A stretch of DNA of 5,625 nucleotides from Nocardia sp. (GTDB taxonomy: Bacteria; Actinomycetota; Actinomycetes; Mycobacteriales; Mycobacteriaceae), in NCBI GenBank assembly GCA_013361595.1, contig JABFXT010000518.1, forward strand, positions 1-5,625, written 5' to 3'. The translations under genes were made by a program, and so were the position numbers. Of the stretch, positions 1-5,625 are shown piece after piece. A model generated the notes under the pieces. It did no database searches. It saw only the letters and a program-made list of their open reading frames with translations, and was not told where the DNA came from. Numbering within the stretch: position 1 is the first letter of the stretch; each line of letters opens with the position of its first letter.

Positions 1-1800
1 GAATGCCCGCGCGCCGGGCTCACCTCCCCGGTTGTGCGCCGCGTAGGCCGCCGCCACCGTCTTCTGCAACGGCAGGAATCCGTACGGGCTCTGCGACCGG
101 GTCGCCTCCTGCACCGCGAACGCCTCCAGCGCACCGCTGACCAGATGATCGGGCGCGCCGATCGCGCGTAACACCGGCGCCAGCTGGGAGTCCGGGATCC
201 GGTGGTCACGCCTCATCTTCAGCGTCCGGGCCACACCCATCTCACTACCGACGCCGCCGAATCGCTCCGCCTCCCGCAGGGCCACCAGCCGCCAGTTGTG
301 CCGAGCCAGATGGCTCCAGCGGGAGGCTTCCTCCATATTCGCGCTGGACGCGATGGCCGCGCGTTGCACCAACCGGGCACCGCGGGCAAGCGGATCGAAC
401 GGGCGGACGGTGCCCGCCGCCACCCACGCCACCAGCGGTGAGTTGTCGAGTGTGTTCAACGCGCCGAGGGATGCGATGGCGCCGGATCCGGACCGGCTCT
501 TGGACGGGCCGCTGCCGCCACCGCCGGCGGGCGCTCCGGCGGTGCCCCGCACCATCGCGCCGATCCGCTGGGACACCTGCCCCGCACCCCGGTCCAGGCC
601 GCGGCGGAGTCTGGACACCTGGGAGACGGCGACGACCTCGACGAGCGCCGCGACCACGATCACGGCGATCACCTGCCCCGACGCCTGGCGGAACAGATTT
701 CCCAGGAACAGCGCATAGATTCCGAGGAACAAGGTGAACGCGCACATCCGGATCGCCGCGAACCCACAGGTGACGACATTGCGGACCAGGAAGGTCTGGG
801 TGGGGCCGTAGATATAACCGCCGGCGGCGAACCCGAAGATCGCCAGGATTCCGTGATAGATGGCGTCCAGCGCGCACCGGACCACGAGACCGGCCAGGAA
901 AACGGCAAAGACCAGCAGGATTGCGCCACACAGCAGCAGAAGCAGACCCACGCCGAGCTGCCCCGTCGTCGGATGGGCGATGCGATCGGCGGCCGCGGTA
1001 TCGCCGCAGCCCGCGATATTCGACCGCAGGCCGTCCATCTCACCACCGCCGATACCGGCGTTCCACACCGCGCCGCACCGGTCGTCCAGTACATGCCCGA
1101 AATTCCACACCTGCACCGGATTCCGGGCGAAATCGTCGGACATCTCCGCCGAGAGCGTCTCGATGAGCCGATCCGGGTCGCCGTCCGAACCGTTGAGTCC
1201 CGCGGCGATCGCCACCCCCACATCCCGCCCCTGGGCCAGCCATCCGTCGGCGGACAGGAGATCCGGCGCCGGACCGAACAGCAGGAGTCCGCCGAGCACG
1301 GCCACCATTGCCATGGTCACGATCTGCCGGGCCGCCCGGGCCGGACTTCCGCGAATTATGAACCACGCCACAAAGAATGCGCCGATCGTGGCCGCGGTGA
1401 TCGTTACGACCGGATCGGCGAGCTGCCGGGAAATCGCTTCCGCCACACCGTGAACGGCTGTCGAGAACAATTCCATCCACTGGAAACTCAGGGCATATCC
1501 GATGAACCATATCGCCGTGGTCACGATTACCATGTAGCCGACGAATTCCAGGCCGAGCAACGTCCACAGGGCGGTCCCGCCGGGGTCCGACAGACCACCG
1601 CGATCCACCAGGAAGGAGTAGTCGGACAGTGGGACCCCGGCCGAGTCGACCACCCCTGTCCAGGACAAACCGTCCATCCGGGAGATAACGGGGCCCGCCT
1701 GCTCCGGCCCTGCGGCGACCGCCACCGCGCCGACTCCCCCCGGAAACAGCAGAATTCCGTAAACTGATGCCGCGCAGTATTTCCCACGCCGCAACCACAC
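1..1800 (-). CDS. Large multi-pass membrane protein, VirB6/TrbL-like (partial, runs off the left edge)
   Basis: Read leftwards from 1800, the frame is open for 600 codons to base 1 with no stop, so the C-terminus lies outside the window. Residues 1-30 form a leader (basic RRGK, then a hydrophobic run ending VAVAAG). Membrane segments fall near residues 81-101, 129-148, 159-176, 282-307, 314-331, 342-366 and 376-393. A loop at about 177-281, probably outside the cell, carries Trp232, Cys242, Trp246 and Cys265; the cysteines may pair. A Gly/Ser/Pro-rich linker (421-441) joins a soluble, probably cytoplasmic tail. This layout recalls VirB6/TrbL channel proteins of actinobacterial conjugation systems; that is inference from topology, not a homology result. 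The start is uncertain: GTG at 1800 is preferred because it opens directly into the leader, GTG at 1848 is possible, and the frame stays open up to ATG at 2040 but through AT-rich codons. None has a convincing Shine-Dalgarno. It would be the first gene of a leftward operon. Confidence 0.6.
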   Translation of the reverse strand, partial: MWLRRGKYCAASVYGILLFPGGVGAVAVAAGPEQAGPVISRMDGLSWTGVVDSAGVPLSDYSFLVDRGGLSDPGGTALWTLLGLEFVGYMVIVTTAIWFIGYALSFQWMELFSTAVHGVAEAISRQLADPVVTITAATIGAFFVAWFIIRGSPARAARQIVTMAMVAVLGGLLLFGPAPDLLSADGWLAQGRDVGVAIAAGLNGSDGDPDRLIETLSAEMSDDFARNPVQVWNFGHVLDDRCGAVWNAGIGGGEMDGLRSNIAGCGDTAAADRIAHPTTGQLGVGLLLLLCGAILLVFAVFLAGLVVRCALDAIYHGILAIFGFAAGGYIYGPTQTFLVRNVVTCGFAAIRMCAFTLFLGIYALFLGNLFRQASGQVIAVIVVAALVEVVAVSQVSRLRRGLDRGAGQVSQRIGAMVRGTAGAPAGGGGSGPSKSRSGSGAIASLGALNTLDNSPLVAWVAAGTVRPFDPLARGARLVQRAAIASSANMEEASRWSHLARHNWRLVALREAERFGGVGSEMGVARTLKMRRDHRIPDSQLAPVLRAIGAPDHLVSGALEAFAVQEATRSQSPYGFLPLQKTVAAAYAAHNRGGEPGARAF

Positions 1801-1982
1801 ACCCGCAGCAGAGATCCGTGCGCGGAAAGACGAGGATTCCGTTCCCACTCCGGTCAACCGCCGAGAAGAAATGACACCATATGAATACTCTTTTCCACGA
1901 TCTCCACCGGATTCGACGTACCGATGGATTATCCATTTCGGATCGACGGCGGCAATAATTGAATTCTCTCTGGTGGAAATGG
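1801..1982. promoter_or_regulatory. AT-rich intergenic region, probable divergent promoter region
   Basis: Bases 1861-1980 are 45% GC, far below the surrounding genes. The stretch lies between the leftward membrane-protein gene and the weak rightward reading frame starting near 1983, which fits a region with promoters facing both ways. No pair of -35 and -10 boxes with good spacing could be picked with confidence on either strand. A short inverted repeat, GGTTG-N6-CAACC, sits at its right end (1981-1996). It could be an operator but may be chance. Confidence 0.35.
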
Positions 1983-2220
1983 TTGTCCGATCAACCTGCC
2001 GGTCCGGCCACGGCGCTCTCGGTCCGCCCGCGCGTGGCATGGGCCGGCGGCACGGTCTACGAGGCCTACGCGGTGGCCGCGGCTATGTCACCCGCGGCGG
2101 CGGTTCGCCGAGCACCGTCGCGCCGCGATCCCGCAACCCGACGGGCGGGTGGAAGTACCCGTGGACAAGGGGCCGGTGAACAAGCCCGAGGCCGGCAGCG
2201 CCCCAGCCCACCGCCGATGA
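1983..2220 (+). pseudogene. Possible small gene broken by a frameshift, unknown function
   Basis: Two adjoining plus-strand frames look coding in turn. From TTG at 1983 (GGTGG at 1972-1976, six bases upstream) the first frame has G/C-rich third positions and reads RPRVAWAGGTVYEAYAVAAA. Near 2100, in a GCGGCGGCGG run, the coding look moves to the next frame, which reads FAEHRRAAIPQPDGRVEV and ends with TGA at 2218-2220. Removing one base from the run would join them into a protein of about 79 residues ending in a Lys/Pro-rich tail. An earlier in-frame TTG at 1959 is also available, directly after a TAA at 1956-1958. The product is not recognised. It could be a decayed gene, a sequencing error in the GCG run, or chance open frames in GC-rich DNA. 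Confidence 0.3.
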
Positions 2221-2238
2221 CGGCGAGAAGTTCCATCC

Positions 2239-2253
2239 TTGCAACTATTGCAA
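2239..2253. promoter_or_regulatory. Perfect 15-bp inverted repeat, candidate operator of the GntR regulator
   Basis: The sequence TTGCAA-CTA-TTGCAA is a perfect inverted repeat. Each arm is itself a palindrome, so it is also a direct repeat. It lies in the 35% GC patch (2231-2290), 72 bp upstream of the regulator's GTG start. FadR-subfamily regulators bind short palindromes of about this size as dimers and often repress themselves, so autoregulation is a reasonable inference. A second, imperfect repeat lies at 2272-2285 (GTTCA-CTGA-TAAAC). No -35/-10 pair near it has both good sequence and spacing. Confidence 0.4.
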
Positions 2254-2312
2254 TCTTTTAAGAACTAATAGGTTCACTGATAAACTCCCGGCTATGGTGC
2301 ATCTTTGCGATC

Positions 2313-2317
2313 GGGAG
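2313..2317 (+). promoter_or_regulatory. Ribosome binding site that fixes the regulator start
   Basis: GGGAG lies eight bases before GTG at 2326. This favours that GTG over the in-frame TTG at 2305, which has no purine-rich sequence at a suitable distance. Confidence 0.6.
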
Positions 2318-2325
2318 CGGTTGTC

Positions 2326-3123
2326 GTGACGGCTCCGCGGCGGGGTCGGGTCACCCAGCATCGGGTGGCACAGACCGTGGCGGCCGAATTGCGGACCCGG
2401 ATCCTCAACAGCACCGACGACTACCGTCTGCCGACCCAGGATCAATTGGTCCAGGAGTTCGGCGTCTCCTACCCCTCGATCCGGGAGGCCATCCGGATCC
2501 TGGAAACCGAGGGCCTGGTCACCGTGCGTCGCGGGAATGTCGGCGGCGCGGAGGTACACCGGCCCGACGAAACCTCGGCCGCATACCATCTCGGCCTCGC
2601 CCTGCAGGGCGGCCGGGTGACACTGCGGGATCTCGCCACCGGTCTGCAGATGCTCGAACCCATGTGCGCCGCGGAATGCGCGCGCCGCGCGGACCGGCTC
2701 GAGGCGGTCGTCCCGGCACTCACCGCGAATATCGAGAAGTCCATGAACCTCATCGACGACGGTGTCGCCTTCACCCAGACCGCCCGTGAGTTCCACGATC
2801 TGGTGGTGTCGTTCACCCCCAACGCGACTGTCCGATACGTGGTGAGCAGCCTGGTCGCCCTGTGGTCCGCGCAAGAGGAGGCCTGGGCCGAAGCATTGAC
2901 CGGCCGCGGCGAATACCCGTCACCGGAGCAGGCCCGGGCCGCGGTCCGCACCCATCAGAAGATCGTGGACGATATCGCCTCGGGCCGGGCCTCGGCGGCC
3001 GAGCATATGGCGTGCGCCCATCTGGCGGCCACCCAGGCGCTGCTGCTGGACCGGTTCGACGACGGTATCGTCAACGCGTCGTCGACCCTGGCGCAGCAGG
3101 CGATCCGCCAGGGCCGGCGCTGA
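2326..3123 (+). CDS. GntR-family transcriptional regulator, FadR subfamily (FCD ligand domain)
   Basis: This encodes a 265-residue DNA-binding repressor or activator, a usual length for the subfamily. Residues about 10-78 are the winged helix: a first helix rich in Val, Ala and Arg, then LPTQDQLVQEFGVSYPSIRE as the helix-turn-helix, then RILETEGLVTVRRG leading into the wing. Residues about 98-245 are all-helical and match the FCD domain, which in this family binds a small ligand, often an organic acid, around a metal held by histidines. Candidate metal ligands are His157 (EFHDL), His210 (THQKI) and His232 (CAHLA); the 22-residue gap between the last two is normal for the family. Its stop codon touches the stop of the convergent thioesterase gene. 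The inverted repeat at 2239-2253 is the likely operator. The leftward operon 3124-5625 is a plausible target, and the leftward membrane-protein gene a less likely one. The ligand is unknown. Confidence 0.92.
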   Translation: MTAPRRGRVTQHRVAQTVAAELRTRILNSTDDYRLPTQDQLVQEFGVSYPSIREAIRILETEGLVTVRRGNVGGAEVHRPDETSAAYHLGLALQGGRVTLRDLATGLQMLEPMCAAECARRADRLEAVVPALTANIEKSMNLIDDGVAFTQTAREFHDLVVSFTPNATVRYVVSSLVALWSAQEEAWAEALTGRGEYPSPEQARAAVRTHQKIVDDIASGRASAAEHMACAHLAATQALLLDRFDDGIVNASSTLAQQAIRQGRR

Positions 3124-4026
3124 CTACAGCCGGGCCGCGCTCGGTATCGCGCGCACCGGCCCGGAATCGAACGCACGGATCATGGCGTCCTGGGTGAACG
3201 ATGCGATCAGCGTGCCGGCGCCGGTGCTGATCTGACCGCGGATATGGGCGGTGCCCGCCCCCACGAAGGTCGCCTCGTGGTGGTAGCGCAACCAGCCGTC
3301 CCAGCGCACCGGATCGTGGAAGGTGATGCCGATCCCCATGGGCGCGGTCGACAGCGTGTGATGGGCCTGCGCGGTACCGAGCCCCGCGTGCGGCCGCAGT
3401 GCGGTGGAGATCCCGAGATGACCGGTGAAATGGGCGAGTACGGCGCGCCGGATTTCGTCGGCGGCGGGGACCTCGTCGTAGCGCAGCCACGCGTCGACCA
3501 CGGGCGGACCCACTTCGTCCGGATCGTTGATATCAGCACAGTCGATGATCCGGACCTCGCGCCCCGGCAACGCCAGACTGCCCTCCGGCCCGGCGGTTTC
3601 GGGGCCCGCGACCGGCAGGCCGGCAGCGCGGTCCCGGCGCACGAGATCCGGTTGCGGGGAATCCAGCAGTACCGTGCAACTCGTCCGGACCTTCGCCCCC
3701 TGCCGCACGGTCACCGTGGCACTGGCGAAACTCCGGCCGGATCTGATCGGCGTGACGGTGAAGTCCAGCGGGATATCCGGATCGGCGGCCGAGACGAACA
3801 GCGCGTGCGCGGTCCGGGCAGTCCGGCCGGGCAGGGCCCGGGTCGCCGCGACGATGCTCTGTCCGAGGATCTGACTGCCGTCCACGACTCGCCTGCTGCC
3901 CCCGTCGCTGGCACCGGTGAAATGCGCGGATTCGGCCGGATCCACCCGTACATCGAAGATCTCGGCCATCCGGGCCATCGAGGATTCGGGTATCGCGGCA
4001 GGTTCCGGGCCGGCCCGGCCGCTCAC
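3124..4026 (-). CDS. Acyl-CoA thioesterase-like protein, double hotdog (TesB-related)
   Basis: This encodes 300 residues in two hotdog halves, close to the usual TesB length (about 286). The N-terminal half shows GSQILGQS (50-57) and IRSGRSFASATVTVRQG (94-110), both classic TesB-type signatures. The C-terminal half shows TALRPHAGLG (208-217), TFHDPVRWDGWL (235-246) and IASFTQDAMIR (274-284). Enzymes of this type hydrolyse acyl-CoA to free acid and CoA in the cytoplasm. Of the E. coli TesB triad (Asp204, Thr228, Gln278), Gln aligns with Gln279, but the Asp position appears to be His203 (TGHLG) and the Thr position is unclear (STAPM). Activity is therefore uncertain. The GTG start at 4026 is chosen because it overlaps the DUF427 stop as GTGA and has GGGGG seven bases upstream. 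The frame stays open to 4176, but that extension is arginine-rich and overlaps the DUF427 gene. It ends with TAG directly against the regulator's TGA. Confidence 0.85.
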   Translation of the reverse strand: MSGRAGPEPAAIPESSMARMAEIFDVRVDPAESAHFTGASDGGSRRVVDGSQILGQSIVAATRALPGRTARTAHALFVSAADPDIPLDFTVTPIRSGRSFASATVTVRQGAKVRTSCTVLLDSPQPDLVRRDRAAGLPVAGPETAGPEGSLALPGREVRIIDCADINDPDEVGPPVVDAWLRYDEVPAADEIRRAVLAHFTGHLGISTALRPHAGLGTAQAHHTLSTAPMGIGITFHDPVRWDGWLRYHHEATFVGAGTAHIRGQISTGAGTLIASFTQDAMIRAFDSGPVRAIPSAARL

Positions 4027-4424
4027 GACCGGACCCCCGTGTAGCGGCCGGCGCCGACGGTCACGGTGACAACGCTCTGATCGAAGGCGATGTAGTCCGC
4101 GAGGCGGGCGACCGGCGGGTGTGGATTCGGGTAGGTCCAGGCGATCCAGGGCCGTTCGCTGCCGGGCACGGTCCAATAGGACGCTTCACCCTTGAACGGG
4201 CAGACAGTGTGCAGGTCCACGGCCTCGAGCTGGGTCAGGTCCACGGAATCGCGCGGAAAGTACACGACCAGACCGTGATCCTGTTCGTCCACCACCAGAC
4301 ACGCATCGCTGCCGGCCAGCTGCCGCGAACCCAGGGTCGCGGTCATCGCGTTGGTGCGGGCGAGCAGGTCCACACGGTAGTCGGGACGCTGCCGGTAACC
4401 GGACGGGACGGGTGCTTCGCTCAT
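4023..4424 (-). CDS. DUF427 domain-containing protein
   Basis: This encodes 133 residues, almost all one DUF427 domain. The family hallmarks are visible: YFPRDSVDL (55-63), CPFKGEASYWTV (75-86) with the near-invariant Cys-Pro-x-Lys-Gly-Glu core, then a Trp-rich strand (WIAWTYPNP, 93-101) and a terminal ADYIAFD (109-115). The fold is a small beta structure and no enzymatic role is established for the family. The ATG at 4424 is chosen because GGAG at 4430-4433 sits five bases upstream; the in-frame GTG at 4427 is only two bases from it. The last bases overlap the thioesterase start by 4 bp, so the two are almost certainly co-translated. Its place between a decarboxylase-family gene and a thioesterase suggests a role in the same small-molecule pathway, which is inference. 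Confidence 0.9.
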   Translation of the reverse strand: MSEAPVPSGYRQRPDYRVDLLARTNAMTATLGSRQLAGSDACLVVDEQDHGLVVYFPRDSVDLTQLEAVDLHTVCPFKGEASYWTVPGSERPWIAWTYPNPHPPVARLADYIAFDQSVVTVTVGAGRYTGVRS

Positions 4425-4485
4425 CACTGCTCCGAATCTCCGCTGCTGCGGGTCACGACCGGATCCGGTACGCCGGGAGCCGATC

Positions 4486-5070
4486 TCACCGGGGCACCGG
4501 CAGATACGGGGTCAGGCCGGGTTCCGGGCGGACCCCGAAGGAACGCAGGGCCATGGCCAGCATCGCGTAGGTGCCCACGGTGAAGACTATGTCCATCAGC
4601 TGCTGTTCGTCGAACGTCTCGGCCAGCGTCTGCCAGGTACGGTCGCCGACCGTTCCGGTATCGCGCAGTTCGTCGGCGGCCCGCAACAGCCCCGCCTCCT
4701 CCGGCGACCAGCCGGCGGCATCGGGGCCGGCGCCGATCCGCGCGATCTCCTCGCCGGTGAGTCCGGCGTTGCCGCCGAGCACTACGTGCTGGGCCCATTC
4801 GTACTCGCTGTCCCAGCGATTCGCGACCCGCAGGATGAGCAGTTCCCGTTGCCGGTCGGTGAGTTTCGTACCGTAGAGGAGATGTCCGTTGAAGGGCAGA
4901 AAAGCCGTCGTGAGGGCCGGATAGCGGGCCAGCGTGCCCAGCAGGTTGATCCCGGACTGCGTATTCGCCGGGGCCGGGCCCCCGTGGTGCACCTGGGTCC
5001 GGAAGCCGGCGAAGAAGGTCCGCAGTTCCGCCGGCCAGTCCCGCGGGTTCAGCGGGGGTATCCGCTCCAT
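4486..5070 (-). CDS. Carboxymuconolactone decarboxylase (CMD/AhpD-like) family protein lacking cysteines
   Basis: This encodes 194 residues. The core is the CMD helix pair: LTDRQRELLILRVANRWDSEYEWAQHV (residues 70-96), followed by LTGEEIARI (104-112) and a C-terminal helical part (LMDIVFTVGTYAMLAMAL, 158-175). AhpD-type members carry a redox Cys-x-x-Cys in the first region. Here the equivalent stretch is EYEWAQH, and the whole protein has no cysteine, so peroxidase or disulfide chemistry is unlikely. The Glu/Trp/His pattern is common in a poorly characterised branch whose members accompany catabolic genes; true gamma-carboxymuconolactone decarboxylase activity is not implied. The start at 5070 is preferred over ATG at 5076, because AAGGAG (5077-5082) touches 5076 but lies six bases from 5070. 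A 61-bp gap separates it from the DUF427 gene, and about 120 bp from the aldehyde dehydrogenase gene. Confidence 0.88.
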   Translation of the reverse strand: MERIPPLNPRDWPAELRTFFAGFRTQVHHGGPAPANTQSGINLLGTLARYPALTTAFLPFNGHLLYGTKLTDRQRELLILRVANRWDSEYEWAQHVVLGGNAGLTGEEIARIGAGPDAAGWSPEEAGLLRAADELRDTGTVGDRTWQTLAETFDEQQLMDIVFTVGTYAMLAMALRSFGVRPEPGLTPYLPVPR

Positions 5071-5076
5071 ATCCAT

Positions 5077-5082
5077 CTCCTT
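5077..5082 (-). promoter_or_regulatory. Ribosome binding site of the CMD-family gene
   Basis: Read on the minus strand this is AAGGAG. It is a strong site, adjacent to ATG 5076 but six bases from ATG 5070, and so moves the start two codons downstream of the longest reading. Confidence 0.65.
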
Positions 5083-5192
5083 CTCGGATCACGTCCGCAT
5101 TCGGGATCCGTATCGACCCACGGTCCCTGGTCCACGTACGGCACGGCGACGGCGCGGTCGATGGCACCGCTTACCACGGCCGTGACCGCGTC

Positions 5193-5625
5193 CTATGCTC
5201 CGGTCGCGTCGGGCGCGTACCCGAGAATGCCCTTGAGTTCCAGGTACTCGTCGAAGCCGGCCGCACCCCATTCGCGCCCGTTTCCGCTCTTCTTGTATCC
5301 GCCGAACGGGGCAGCGAAATCGAAACCGCCGTTGATGGCGATCGACCCCGCCCGCAACCGGCGGGCCACGGCCCGTGCCGTATCCAGATCACGGCCGGCC
5401 ACGAACCCGGACAGGCCGTATTCGGTGTCGTTGGCGATGGCGACGGCGTCATCGATACTGTCGTACCCGATGATCACCAGGACCGGGCCGAAGATCTCCT
5501 CCCGGGCGATGGTCATATCGTTGGTGACCTCCGCGAACACCGTCGGTTTGACGTAGAAACCCTTGTCGAGACCGTCGGGCCGGCCGGGGCCGCCGGCGAC
5601 CACGGTGGCGCCCTCGTCGATACCC
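5193..5625 (-). CDS. Aldehyde dehydrogenase family protein, C-terminal part (partial, runs off the right edge)
   Basis: The last 143 residues are visible and end with TAG at 5193-5195. They match the C-terminal third of NAD(P)-dependent aldehyde dehydrogenases (full length about 480): [10 protein letters not shown] with the conserved Glu-Glu-Ile-Phe-Gly-Pro cofactor motif, then [24 protein letters not shown], and the closing [15 protein letters not shown]. The catalytic cysteine and the Rossmann part lie beyond the window. These enzymes oxidise an aldehyde to its acid in the cytoplasm; the substrate cannot be inferred from this end. It is upstream of, and on the same strand as, the CMD, DUF427 and thioesterase genes. 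The roughly 120-bp gap before the next gene leaves open whether all four share one transcript. Confidence 0.95.
   Translation of the reverse strand, partial: GIDEGATVVAGGPGRPDGLDKGFYVKPTVFAEVTNDMTIAREEIFGPVLVIIGYDSIDDAVAIANDTEYGLSGFVAGRDLDTARAVARRLRAGSIAINGGFDFAAPFGGYKKSGNGREWGAAGFDEYLELKGILGYAPDATGA

Noticed and set aside
853..1767. A 304-codon plus-strand open frame opposite the membrane-protein gene
   Set aside because: It is rich in Arg, His and Pro with no recognisable domain, and lies antisense to a frame with clear membrane segments. It is a by-product of GC-rich codon use.
1040..1936. A 298-codon minus-strand frame overlapping the membrane-protein gene
   Set aside because: The neighbouring frame has a leader, clean hydrophobic segments and no stop through 600 codons. 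This one is Arg/Gly-rich without domains.
1981..1996. Inverted repeat GGTTG-N6-CAACC as an operator or terminator
   Set aside because: Five-base arms are expected by chance, there is no T-run, and no clear promoter is attached.
2161..2237. A minus-strand start at ATG 2236 reading MELLAVIGGGLG like a membrane segment
   Set aside because: The hydrophobic stretch lasts only about a dozen residues before turning Arg/Pro-rich, and the plus-strand frame here has better coding character.
2245..2874. A 209-codon minus-strand frame opposite the regulator
   Set aside because: The plus strand encodes an unmistakable GntR/FCD protein with a good ribosome binding site, so the opposite frame is a shadow.
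4424..5167. A 247-codon minus-strand frame across the CMD-family gene
   Set aside because: It is Arg/Pro/Gly-rich, while the overlapping frame gives the CMD family signature and has a strong AAGGAG site.
4786..5556. A 256-codon plus-strand frame opposite the CMD and aldehyde dehydrogenase genes
   Set aside because: It is antisense to two clearly recognised families, and its own translation shows no domain.

Overview
This window looks like chromosomal or integrated DNA from a high-GC actinobacterium, probably Nocardia or a close relative. Genes have mostly G or C in third codon positions, GTG starts occur, genes are tightly packed, and the families present (FCD-type GntR regulator, DUF427, cysteine-free carboxymuconolactone decarboxylase family, hotdog thioesterase) are typical of mycolic-acid actinomycetes. 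The genus is inference, because no rRNA or other marker is present.

Left third (1 to about 1800, minus strand): one long open frame with no stop runs off the left edge. It encodes a multi-pass membrane protein with an N-terminal hydrophobic leader, about seven further membrane segments, an extracytoplasmic loop with two cysteines and a long soluble tail. The topology resembles VirB6/TrbL-type channel proteins of actinobacterial conjugative type IV secretion systems. It would be the first gene of a leftward operon.

Middle (about 1801-2325): two AT-rich patches (1861-1980 at 45% GC and 2231-2290 at 35% GC) flank a short plus-strand stretch whose coding signal switches frame near 2100, probably a small broken gene. 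The second patch holds a perfect inverted repeat, TTGCAA-CTA-TTGCAA, and leads into a GntR/FadR-family regulator gene (2326-3123, plus strand).

Right half (3124-5625, minus strand): four genes read leftwards towards the regulator: the end of an aldehyde dehydrogenase, a cysteine-free carboxymuconolactone decarboxylase-family protein, a DUF427 protein and a two-hotdog acyl-CoA thioesterase-like protein. The last two overlap by 4 bp. The thioesterase stop codon directly abuts the regulator stop codon. The most economical reading is a small catabolic or detoxification operon (aldehyde oxidation to an acid, then acyl-CoA handling) with a metabolite-responsive regulator beside it. The substrate cannot be read from the sequence.

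No RNA gene, CRISPR array, insertion sequence, integrase or attachment site was found. The boundary between the possible secretion gene and the metabolic operon is the most interesting place in the window.
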